A stretch of DNA of 64,000 nucleotides, taken from contig NZ_CP031168.1 in NCBI RefSeq assembly GCF_022354825.1, forward strand, positions 6,635,501 through 6,699,500, read 5' to 3'. The DNA comes from Paenibacillus sp. H1-7. Its GTDB lineage: Bacteria; Bacillota; Bacilli; Paenibacillales; NBRC-103111. Within the stretch, counting starts at the first letter, position 1; each line of letters starts with the position of its first letter. The notes below the pieces were generated by a model. That model saw only the letters and a list, made by a program, of their open reading frames with translations, had not been told where the DNA came from and did not search any database. Made by a program: the position numbers and the translations under genes. Shown piece by piece: positions 9,720-16,955 of the stretch.

Positions 9720-9726
9720 CCGGCCT
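9705..9726 (+). terminator. Hairpin at the end of the LacI-type gene (first of two copies)
   Basis: AGGCCGGTC, loop GATT, GACCGGCCT forms a perfect 9-bp stem that contains the regulator's TGA stop. No strong T-run follows, so it may be a weak terminator. The 33-bp surroundings (9695-9727) are repeated at 9935-9967 with two mismatches. Confidence 0.55.
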
Positions 9727-9736
9727 CGAGCTTGTT

Positions 9737-9923
9737 GAGAAACCAAAGAAACTCGAAATTTGATTGTATACTCCGGTGGGATATGCCCCTCCAGCCGCTG
9801 TTGAATCCTGTGAATCGGATTAGACTTAGCGGTATTTTCACAGGTTTCAAAGGCGGACGTAAACTCCTCCCAGGCATATCCCCACCTACATATTACAAAC
9901 ATTTCGAAAAAACAAGGTTTCTA
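9737..9923. repeat. Long imperfect palindrome between duplicated hairpins
   Basis: The left arm (9737-9814) and the right arm (9837-9923) are imperfect reverse complements of each other over nearly their whole length. Matching pieces include GGTGGGATATGCC with GGCATATCCCCACC, CCTGTGAA with TTCACAGG, and CGAAATTTG with CATTTCG. The loop is about 22 nt. The whole unit is bracketed by the two identical GGCCGGTC hairpins at 9705 and 9945. There is no convincing gene inside. It could be a MITE remnant, a structured RNA or a bidirectional barrier between the convergent lacI-type and mnt genes. Confidence 0.65.
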
Positions 9924-9944
9924 CTAGAGCCTGGCAGTACGACA

Positions 9945-9971
9945 AGGCCGGTCGATTGACCGGCCTCTTTC
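9945..9971 (+). terminator. Second copy of the GGCCGGTC hairpin with T-run
   Basis: The same perfect 9-bp stem and GATT loop as at 9705, here followed by CTCTTTCTT, which makes it the better plus-strand terminator. It lies just before the convergent end of the mntD-like gene. Confidence 0.65.
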
Positions 9972-9981
9972 TTATGTGCTG

Positions 9982-10866
9982 TTAAGCCGCTTCTTCCACC
10001 AAGCTGCGGCGCTGTTTCATTTTGCGCCATACGACGCCGTGTGTCGGAGAGAACAGCAGGGCGATAACGAACAATACTCCGGCTACCGATATCATGCAAC
10101 CTGCAATCGATGCGTCAAGCAGCATGGATACGTAATAACCCGCCGTCGAGCTGATTACGCCGATGATCATGCTGTATACGATCATGACGCCCAGACGCTC
10201 AGTCAGCAAATAGGCCGTCGCTGCAGGCACTACGAGCATTCCGACAACGAGGATCGCGCCTACGCTTTCGAAGGAAGCGACGGTTGTCATGGACACCAGC
10301 CCCATCAGCAAATAGTGGAAGAAGGCTACGGGAATTCCTACCGCCGCCGCCATTGCCGGATCGAAGGAGCATATTTTGAACTGCTTGTAGAACAAGCCGA
10401 TCACCGATCCGCTCAGAAGCAGCACTAGCCCCAGCGCCCATACCGCCTTAGGGCCGATCTCCATGCCCGCGAACGTTATCGTATCCCACGGAACGCGGAT
10501 AATTTCGCCGTACAGCACGCAATCCAGATCGAGATCGACCTGCCGCGTATAAATGCTTACGAGAACGACACCGACGGAGAATAAGGCGGTAAACACAACC
10601 CCTATCGAAGCGTCGGATTGCACGCCGCTCTGCTGGAACATTTGGATTAAGAATACGGTGATCAAGCCGAGGATTGCCGCCCCGAGCATCATGAAGAACG
10701 AATCGCGGGAGCCGCTCAGCAAGAAGGCGATAACGATGCCCGGCAGCACGGAGTGGCTGATCGCATCGCCGATCATCGCCATTTTGCGGAGGACGAGAAA
10801 GCATCCGAGAAGACTGCAGGAGCAGGCCACCAATGCCGCCGTCAGCAATATCCAAAAGTCATTCAT
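9982..10866 (-). CDS. mntD: Manganese/zinc ABC transporter permease (second subunit)
   Basis: A 294-residue integral membrane protein of the ABC-3 (ZnuB/MntB) permease family with about eight hydrophobic segments. The start MNDFWILLTAALVACSCSLL at 10866 overlaps the stop of the first permease by 4 bp (ATGA), a translational-coupling arrangement. The conserved motif GDAISHSVLPGIVIAFLLSG is present near residue 40. It is the last gene of an mntABCD-type operon in the B. subtilis order (binding protein, ATPase, two permeases). The C-terminus is charged (KMKQRRSLVEEAA). Mn versus Zn specificity is inferred from gene order and the putative MntR box, not from metal-ligand residues. Confidence 0.9.
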   Translation of the reverse strand: MNDFWILLTAALVACSCSLLGCFLVLRKMAMIGDAISHSVLPGIVIAFLLSGSRDSFFMMLGAAILGLITVFLIQMFQQSGVQSDASIGVVFTALFSVGVVLVSIYTRQVDLDLDCVLYGEIIRVPWDTITFAGMEIGPKAVWALGLVLLLSGSVIGLFYKQFKICSFDPAMAAAVGIPVAFFHYLLMGLVSMTTVASFESVGAILVVGMLVVPAATAYLLTERLGVMIVYSMIIGVISSTAGYYVSMLLDASIAGCMISVAGVLFVIALLFSPTHGVVWRKMKQRRSLVEEAA

Positions 10867-11828
10867 GCTTGCCCCTCCTTGCTTGGCTGCGCCGTCGTTT
10901 TGCCGATAGGTCTGACCGGACGGCTTTTCTCCTCCAGCACCGCCTTTTTCACCGATACCCGTTGAAGCACTTTTGCCAAAATGCCCCTTCGCGGAGCGAA
11001 TACGACCGATACGATAAACAATGCCGTTGCCGCCAGCACGCTCAATGGGCCTGTCGGCATGTTGCTCGCGGTCGTGCTGATCAAGGTGCCGATAAACCCG
11101 CTGATCGCGCCGAACAGGCCGGACAATACGACCATCACGCCGAGCCGCTCCGTCCAATATCTTGCGGATACGGCGGGAGTAATAAGCAGCGCGGACATCA
11201 GCACCACGCCTACCGCCTGGATTCCCACTACAACGGCAACGACAATCAAGAACATGAGCAGCTGATCCAGAAAAGCTACCGGATAGCCGAGACCTTTGGC
11301 AAAGCCGGAGTCGAAGCTGAGCAGCTTGAACTCCTTGAACAGCAGCGTACATACAAGAACGAGCACAAGGGCTACAACCGTCATGATAACCACATCCGAA
11401 TGAATCATGGATGCGGCCTGACCGAACAGAAACTTATCCAGACCGCTCTGATTGCCGCTCGACCCGTGCTGTATTTGCGTCAGCAGAACGATGCCGAAGC
11501 CGAAAAATACCGACAGCACAATACCGAGAGCAGAATCCTGCTTAATGCGGGAGTTTCTCGTCACGAACCCGACGCCGAACGTCGCGATCAGTCCCGAGAT
11601 GGCAGCGCCGATCAAGAAGAAAAATATCGATTTGGAGCCGGTCAGCATGAAGGCGATACATACGCCGGGAAGTGCGGCATGAGCCAGCGCATCCCCCATC
11701 AGGCTCTGCTTACGCAGGTAGGCAAAGCTGCCGAGAACCCCGCTGCTCAAGCCTAGCAGGATGCTTCCGAGCAATATCCACTGCGCATTAGGATCGCGAA
11801 AAAGCTCCAGCAAGTTGAATCCTTCCAT
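10863..11828 (-). CDS. mntC: Manganese/zinc ABC transporter permease (first subunit)
   Basis: A 321-residue ABC-3 family membrane permease with the family signature GDALAHAALPGVCIAFMLTG near residue 45 and eight or nine membrane segments. It follows the ATPase gene by 6 bp and overlaps the second permease gene by 4 bp. The two permeases share the same fold and probably form a heterodimeric channel. A basic, Pro-rich tail after about residue 290 (KSRPVRPIGKTTAQPSKEGQ) extends beyond the membrane core. The role is uptake of Mn2+ or Zn2+ across the cytoplasmic membrane. Confidence 0.92.
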   Translation of the reverse strand: MEGFNLLELFRDPNAQWILLGSILLGLSSGVLGSFAYLRKQSLMGDALAHAALPGVCIAFMLTGSKSIFFFLIGAAISGLIATFGVGFVTRNSRIKQDSALGIVLSVFFGFGIVLLTQIQHGSSGNQSGLDKFLFGQAASMIHSDVVIMTVVALVLVLVCTLLFKEFKLLSFDSGFAKGLGYPVAFLDQLLMFLIVVAVVVGIQAVGVVLMSALLITPAVSARYWTERLGVMVVLSGLFGAISGFIGTLISTTASNMPTGPLSVLAATALFIVSVVFAPRRGILAKVLQRVSVKKAVLEEKSRPVRPIGKTTAQPSKEGQA

Positions 11829-11834
11829 GCCGCC

Positions 11835-12599
11835 TCACCTCGCTGAGACGATGATCGATTCATCGTCGTGATTTAACATCGTCAGCCTGCCGCCGTATGT
11901 GCGCTGCAGCTGTTCCTTCGTAAAGATCTCTTCCGTCGGACCGATTCCCACCAGCTGCACATTGAGCAGCATGACCCAGTCGAAGTATTCCTTGACGGTA
12001 GCCAGATCGTGGTGGACGACCAGCACGGTCTTACCCTGTGTCTTCAGCTCGTTCAGCAGTGTAATGATCGCTTTCTCCGTCGCCGCATCGACGCCGACGA
12101 ACGGTTCATCCATAAAGTAAAGGCGCGCGTCCTGGGCCAATGCCCGCGCCAGAAAAATCCGCTGCTGCTGTCCGCCCGACAGCTGGCTGATCTGTCTTCC
12201 CGCGAAGTCGGCCATGCCGACCTTCTCGAGACATTCCATCGCTGTCTGCCGCTCCTTCGCGCCAGGCCGCTTGAACCAGCCCAAATGCCCGTAACGTCCC
12301 ATCATGACGACGTCCATAGCGCTCGTCGGGAAGTCCCAGTCGACCGATTCCCGCTGCGGGACATAGCCTACAAGCTTGCGCTGCTCCGCATAGGGCTTGC
12401 CGTAAATGCTCACTTCACCGGTTACGCGCGGAATGAGTCCCAACGCCGCCTTGATGAGCGTCGATTTGCCCGCTCCGTTAGGGCCGACGATCCCGATCAA
12501 TTTCCCTTCGGGAATCTCGAAGGCGATGTCCCGCAAAACCGGCTTTTTCTGATAAGCTACCGTCATATTCGTTATGCTGAGTGGCGCTGCTTGTTTCAT
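11835..12599 (-). CDS. mntB: Manganese/zinc ABC transporter ATP-binding protein
   Basis: A 254-residue ABC ATPase. The Walker A motif is GPNGAGKST, the signature is LSGGQQQRIFLARAL, and Walker B is ARLYFMDEPFVGVD, with the H-loop in VVHHDLATV. The pattern YVPQRESVDWDFPTSAMDVV after the Q-loop is characteristic of Mn/Zn-family ATPases. It lies between the binding-protein gene (26 bp upstream) and the permeases (6 bp downstream), so it energises this importer. Confidence 0.94.
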   Translation of the reverse strand: MKQAAPLSITNMTVAYQKKPVLRDIAFEIPEGKLIGIVGPNGAGKSTLIKAALGLIPRVTGEVSIYGKPYAEQRKLVGYVPQRESVDWDFPTSAMDVVMMGRYGHLGWFKRPGAKERQTAMECLEKVGMADFAGRQISQLSGGQQQRIFLARALAQDARLYFMDEPFVGVDAATEKAIITLLNELKTQGKTVLVVHHDLATVKEYFDWVMLLNVQLVGIGPTEEIFTKEQLQRTYGGRLTMLNHDDESIIVSAR

Positions 12600-12625
12600 A
12601 GGATCTCTCCATCCTCTCCGCTTCT

Positions 12626-13576
12626 TTATTTCAGAGCTTTTACAATCGTATCGACGTTGTGGCGAACCATTCCGATATAAGTGCCTTCCGGCGTGCCTTC
12701 TTCTCCCATCGCATCGGAGAACAGCTCTCCGCCGATTTTTATTTCATGGCCTTGTTTTTTGGCCCCTTCGATGACCGCTTCAATCGATTTCTTCGGTACG
12801 CTCGATTCTACGAATACCGCTTTGATTTGATTTTTAACCAAATATTCACGAAGATCGCTCACGTCCTTGGAGCCGTACTCGGATGCCGTGCTGATGCCTT
12901 GCAGCCCCATCACCTTGATTTGATAGGCGTCGCCGAAATAGCCGAACGCGTCGTGGGCCGTTACAAGCACTCTCTGCTTCTCCGGAATCGAGGCGATTTG
13001 CTTCGTCGCGTAATCGTCAAGCTCCTTCAGCTGCTTGATGTAAGCTTCTGCATTGCTCTTGTAGTCGGCGGCATGTGCGGAATCGAGCTTGCTCAGCTCG
13101 TCGCGTACGACTTCCGTTGCCGAAATCCAGTGCTTCACATTGAACCAGATGTGCGGGTCATGGGACGCTTCTCCGCCCTCCCAGCCTCTCAGCTGCTTTT
13201 CGGGAATGTTCCGGGACACTGCCACAGTCGGTTTATCCTTGGTCATCTTCTCGAAAATTTCAATCATTTTGCCTTCCAGATGTAGTCCGTTATAAAAAAT
13301 AATTTGCGCCTGCTCCAGCTTCTTGACATCCCCTTGAGACGCTTTGTATAAGTGCGGATCGACACCCGACTTCATCAGCCCGGTAACCTCTACGTGCTGT
13401 CCTCCGACCTGTCTTGTAATATCCGCAATCATTCCGATCGTGGTTGTAACTTTGATTTTACCGTTCGCCTGACTGCCGCTCCCCTGATTGCCGCATGCCG
13501 CCAGCGCTACTGCTACGGATAAAAAAAGAAGCGTCATAATAAACCTTCTGAACGATGAGATTGGCTTGCTTTTCAC
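12626..13576 (-). CDS. mntA: Metal-binding lipoprotein of Mn/Zn ABC transporter
   Basis: A 316-residue cluster A-I (ZnuA/MntA/PsaA family) binding protein. The N-terminus has a signal peptide ending in LAACGNQ, a lipobox. Likely metal ligands are the His of GVDPHLYKASQGD, the His of SHDPHIWFNVKHW, the Glu region around VFVESSVPKKS and an Asp near the C-terminus (LFSDAMGEEGTPEGTYIGM). The His-rich Zn loop of ZnuA proteins is absent, which favours manganese. It is the first gene of the operon; a promoter with a possible MntR site lies at 13683-13712. Confidence 0.92.
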   Translation of the reverse strand: MKSKPISSFRRFIMTLLFLSVAVALAACGNQGSGSQANGKIKVTTTIGMIADITRQVGGQHVEVTGLMKSGVDPHLYKASQGDVKKLEQAQIIFYNGLHLEGKMIEIFEKMTKDKPTVAVSRNIPEKQLRGWEGGEASHDPHIWFNVKHWISATEVVRDELSKLDSAHAADYKSNAEAYIKQLKELDDYATKQIASIPEKQRVLVTAHDAFGYFGDAYQIKVMGLQGISTASEYGSKDVSDLREYLVKNQIKAVFVESSVPKKSIEAVIEGAKKQGHEIKIGGELFSDAMGEEGTPEGTYIGMVRHNVDTIVKALK

Positions 13577-13682
13577 TTGAGCTCCACTCCTTTGGGTAGT
13601 ATATGGTTATTCCCCTAAAAAGTTGACCGAGGCTCTAATTGTTTTCCTCATCAACTTTTGTTGCCCTGTACAATTTATTTTT

Positions 13683-13712
13683 ATTATATACAAATTTGTT
13701 TCTCTAGTGCAA
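13683..13712 (-). promoter_or_regulatory. Promoter of mntABCD with candidate MntR box
   Basis: Reading the minus strand, TTGCAC (-35, 13707-13712) and TATAAT (-10, 13683-13688) are separated by 18 bp. The segment TTGCACTAGAGAAAC (13698-13712) resembles MntR operators of the TTTGC...GGAAA type and overlaps the -35. The rest of the 354-bp gap 13577-13930 shows no gene; the aminopeptidase promoter must lie in its right half. Confidence 0.55.
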
Positions 13713-13930
13713 CATTTATTCAAAAAAAATCCTTTTCACATTTTTGCCGCCCTTGTGAAGACGAGGACATATCTGTGCAGCACAAGTACGGCAAGCTCGT
13801 CCGGTCCTTGATTCAGGCGCCGCGTTACCTCGTTTTTCTGCCGCCTCGATTTATGCTTTGTTCAACTTGGAGTCTGCGTTGGTTTTTTGTTAAGATAAAG
13901 AAGGAAACCCATTCCAAAGGAGGCTTACTT

Positions 13931-15163
13931 ATGACGAGTTTTGAAAAGCAGCTTCAGCAATATGCGGATATCATTGTGAATATCGGCGTGAATATCCAAA
14001 AAGGCCAGACTCTGGTCATCAATGCCACTATCGATGCGGCAGAGCTCGTCCGCCTTCTCGTCAAGAGAGCGTACGAAACCGGCGCCCACCACGTCAAGGT
14101 CAACTGGACGGACGATACCGTAACCCGTTTGCGCTACGACTTGGCTCCCGACGCCTCGTTCCTCGATGAACCCAAATGGTATGCGGCCGAGATGCTGGAG
14201 CTTGCGGAAAAAGGATTCGCCGTGATCAGCATCGTTTCGTCCGATCCGGATCTGCTGAAGGGCATACCGCAGGAGCGGATCGTCAATCATCAAAAAACCT
14301 ACGGCAAAGCAATGGCCAAGTACCGTCAGTACATGCAGTCCGACAAATTCAGCTGGTGCGTCGTTTCCGTGCCATCCAAAGCCTGGGCTGCCAAAGTATT
14401 CCCGGGGCTTCCGGAAGAAGAGCAAGTCAGCAAGCTGTGGGACGCTATTTTCAAAACAGTGCGCGTCGATCAAGCCGACCCGGTCGGTGCCTGGGAGAAG
14501 CACATCCAAACCTTGAACTCAAAATCCGATTACTTGAACGCCAAAAAATACAAGAAGCTCCATTACATAGCGCCAGGCACCGATCTGGTCATCGAGCTGC
14601 CGGAAGGCCACATTTGGGTCGCCGCGGACAGCATCAACGAGCAGGGCAATGCGTTTGTGGCCAACCTGCCTACGGAGGAAGTGTTTACCGCTCCGCATGC
14701 AACCGGTGTACACGGCAAAGTGTCCAGCACGAAGCCGCTTAGCTACGGCGGCAACATCATCGACGGCTTCACGCTTACCTTTGAGAACGGCCGGATTGTT
14801 GACGTAACAGCCCAGCAAGGCGAAGACACGCTGAAAAATCTGATCGAAATGGACGAAGGCTCCCATTATCTCGGCGAAGTCGCGCTTGTACCGCACCAAT
14901 CGCCTATCTCGCAGTCGAACATCCTGTACTACAATACGCTGTTTGACGAAAATGCTTCGAATCATCTGGCGATCGGAAGCGCCTATGCGTTCTGCCTCGA
15001 AGGCGGCAAGGGCTTGTCGCAGGACGAGTTGAAGGCAAGAGGTCTCAACACGAGCCTGACTCATGTCGACTTTATGATCGGATCGGCTGAGATGGATATT
15101 TTCGGAGTCACCGCGGACGGTACGGAAGAACCGGTATTCCGCAAGGGCAACTGGGCGTTCTAA
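13931..15163 (+). CDS. M29 family aminopeptidase (AmpS/PepT type)
   Basis: A 410-residue cytoplasmic metallo-aminopeptidase, full length for peptidase family M29. The start MTSFEKQLQQYADIIVNIGV follows AAAGGAGG; the frame is open 273 bases further upstream but that region looks noncoding. Family metal-site motifs are visible: TEEVFTAPHATGVHG, EMDEGSHYLGEVAL, ASNHLAIGSAY and LTHVDFMIGS. It stands alone, with a hairpin terminator 20 bp after the stop. The role is release of N-terminal residues from peptides during turnover. Confidence 0.95.
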   Translation: MTSFEKQLQQYADIIVNIGVNIQKGQTLVINATIDAAELVRLLVKRAYETGAHHVKVNWTDDTVTRLRYDLAPDASFLDEPKWYAAEMLELAEKGFAVISIVSSDPDLLKGIPQERIVNHQKTYGKAMAKYRQYMQSDKFSWCVVSVPSKAWAAKVFPGLPEEEQVSKLWDAIFKTVRVDQADPVGAWEKHIQTLNSKSDYLNAKKYKKLHYIAPGTDLVIELPEGHIWVAADSINEQGNAFVANLPTEEVFTAPHATGVHGKVSSTKPLSYGGNIIDGFTLTFENGRIVDVTAQQGEDTLKNLIEMDEGSHYLGEVALVPHQSPISQSNILYYNTLFDENASNHLAIGSAYAFCLEGGKGLSQDELKARGLNTSLTHVDFMIGSAEMDIFGVTADGTEEPVFRKGNWAF

Positions 15164-15183
15164 TTGGCGCCTGCTGATTTGAA

Positions 15184-15210
15184 AAAGAGCGGCTGCGTGC
15201 CGCTCTTTTA
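15184..15210 (+). terminator. Rho-independent terminator of the M29 aminopeptidase gene
   Basis: AAAGAGCGG, short loop, CCGCTCTTTT, followed by ATTGTT, begins 21 bp after the stop. Confidence 0.85.
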
Positions 15211-15303
15211 TTGTTAAGAAACTATAGTAACTTGTAGTACGCATGGTAGTGTAAAAGGCTATGTCAACAACTACCCTCTCTGATGGGATAAGGGGTAGTC
15301 GAT

Positions 15304-15482
15304 CGGACAAGAGATCGGCTATTTCGATGAAATACATCGAAAACGCACACGTATCGGACACAGATGCGCTTATTGAGCGATTTTTCGCTCAAAGCAAGCC
15401 GAATTTGTGCCAATAACGGAACCACGGTCCGATCCGTCCTCCTTTTCGGGCCTTTATGCACGAATAACGGAACCAATGTCCG
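15304..15482. repeat. Four-box dyad array, copy A
   Basis: Two direct boxes of the form CGGACA-N6-TCSGCTATT begin at 15304 and 15355, and two inverted boxes of the form AATAACGGAACCA-N3-TCCG begin at 15412 and 15463. The inverted boxes are reverse complements of the direct ones, so the whole is a symmetrical F-F-R-R array. Start-to-start spacing is 51 bp within each pair. The same architecture and spacing recur at 42037-42216. A local hairpin GAGCGATTTTTCGCTC lies between boxes 2 and 3. There is no gene in 15211-16146. Confidence 0.75.
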
Positions 15483-15636
15483 ATCGACCTACTAGGGGAC
15501 ATTTGATGCTCTTGAGTTTGAATGAGTAACCTTGTTCTCCCCTGAACCTTGCCTCCATAAAGATCGCCATGGTCGAAGCAAAGAGCGAGGCGGTGTGACA
15601 GAGGGGTAACCTTGGTTCTAACTATGGATTCTTCCA

Positions 15637-16040
15637 AAACAAGTGTACGGTGGGGCACAAAGCATTGCGGTCTGGCATGGAGTAACCTTGATCTGCCTTT
15701 TGCTCTTGACCAACCTTGCCCCCCATAGTCACCTTCTAATACATTCGCCATGGTCGAGGCACAGAGTATTGCGCTCTGATATGGAGTAACCTTGGTCTGC
15801 CTTTTGCTCTTGACCAGCCTTGTACCCCATAGTCATCTTCTAATACATTCGCTCTGGTCGAGGCACAAAGTATTGCGCTCTGATATGGAGTAACCTTGAT
15901 CTGCCTTTTGCTCTTGACCAACCTTGCCCCCCATAGTCACCTTCTAATACATTCGCTCTAGTCGAGGCTCGAAGCATTGCGGTCTGGCTTGGAGTAACCT
16001 TGGTCTGCCTTTTGATCTTGACCAGCCTTGCACCCCCACG
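15637..16040. repeat. 104-bp noncoding tandem repeat, about four copies
   Basis: Successive units start with ACATTCG at 15741, 15845 and 15949, a period of exactly 104 bp; a diverged unit precedes them from about 15637. Units share GGAGTAACCTTGRTCTGCC, TTTTGCTCTTGACCA and CCATAGTCACCTTCTAATAC. The period is not a multiple of three and open frames shift from unit to unit, so this is not protein coding. A further degenerate relative (GTAACCTTG..., CATGGTCGAAGC) is visible around 15525-15620. Confidence 0.85.
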
Positions 16041-16146
16041 CACTAGCCATGAGCGTTCCAAAACGACACACCAGCCTCCCCCGCAAGCAACCGCAGCGCA
16101 ACCGCAACATGCTTCTCCGGCACCGTACTACTCCTTCCCACCCATA

Positions 16147-16177
16147 CAAAAACGCCACTACATAACGTAGTGACGCC
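16147..16177 (-). terminator. Terminator downstream of the hemerythrin-like gene
   Basis: On the minus strand, GCGTCACTAC, loop GTTAT, GTAGTGGCG, then TTTTTG. The same stem sequence recurs in the plus-strand hairpin at 42244-42278. Confidence 0.7.
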
Positions 16178-16211
16178 ATACCTGCATAAAATCATCGCCG
16201 CTGAACTCGAC

Positions 16212-16766
16212 TCAGGAAAATAAAAAATCGATGTCGGTCAAAGCCCGATCCGTCAACGGAAATATAAACTGCTGCTCCTTCTCCAGATGTTCCTTCATGA
16301 TGCGGCACGAGTGAGTCAAATAGGCTGCGGCCCGTTTGATCAGCATCGCGTCGGAATCCGGCCTCAGCGCATGCACGGCGCGGAAGAAGGAATTCATGTT
16401 ATCCATAGCGAGTTCATGCTCTTTTTCCAGCATCCATAGCGACGGGACAATCGAAGGCTTATTGTGCTTGTGAAAATACACGTTCAGAAACGGATACAGC
16501 TCTCTTTCCTCCCAATCGGAGTGCTTTTGCAGCTCCTCCTGAAAAGCCGTCGCCCAGAGCCTCAAATGCAGCAGGCTTCCGATCGCCCTGCTCTTGTCCG
16601 TCTCCTGCTCCGCTTGAACCGATTGCTGCTCCATCTCGTCCAGCACCTGCATCAGCTCGGCGTGTTCTTCCTTCAAGCGGTCCACCAGCGCAGACAGCTC
16701 CGTAACATGAGCGCTTTCGGACTTCATTTGCGGCTTACCGTGCACCATCATTTTCCCCGCCTCCAT
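16212..16766 (-). CDS. Hemerythrin HHE-domain protein
   Basis: A 184-residue helical protein of the hemerythrin-like cation-binding family. Candidate iron ligands are the His of KEEHAEL, the His and Glu of HSDWEERELYPFL, the His of LEKEHELAMDNM, the His of YLTHSCR and the final MKEHLEKEQQFIFPLTD. The spacing fits a four-helix di-iron site that binds O2 or reacts with NO. The start is preceded by AGGCGGGGAA. It is a single gene with its own terminator. The exact function is unknown. Confidence 0.85.
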   Translation of the reverse strand: MEAGKMMVHGKPQMKSESAHVTELSALVDRLKEEHAELMQVLDEMEQQSVQAEQETDKSRAIGSLLHLRLWATAFQEELQKHSDWEERELYPFLNVYFHKHNKPSIVPSLWMLEKEHELAMDNMNSFFRAVHALRPDSDAMLIKRAAAYLTHSCRIMKEHLEKEQQFIFPLTDRALTDIDFLFS

Positions 16767-16863
16767 GAACGAAAATATTGTATACTCTACAGATTACTAC
16801 GCTCCCCCCTGTTTGTATGTGCGACTTATCACAACAATTTGGATCATTTTTTGCATCGGCGGC

Positions 16864-16926
16864 GAAAAAAAGAACCTCCGTTCGTAAGCAGCTTCTTCAA
16901 GCTGCGAACCGAACCGGAGGTTCTTT
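16864..16926 (-). terminator. Strong terminator of the class B PBP gene
   Basis: AAAGAACCTCCG pairs with CGGAGGTTCTTT at the ends of a 60-nt dyad with an inner hairpin GCAGCTTCTTCAAGCTGC. A T-run follows on the minus strand. It lies 30 bp after the PBP stop. Confidence 0.85.
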
Positions 16927-16955
16927 CACTATGTGCCAAGCCTGTCAGCCCAGCT

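Noticed and set aside
10867..11352. Long N-terminal extension of the second manganese permease
   Set aside because: It is a shadow of the first permease gene; the ATGA overlap at 10863-10866 and the family start MNDFW fix the real start.
15389..16179. Several minus-strand open frames of 60-120 codons in the tandem-repeat region
   Set aside because: The 104-bp period shifts frame in each copy, so the same DNA is read in different frames; no ribosome sites; judged noncoding.
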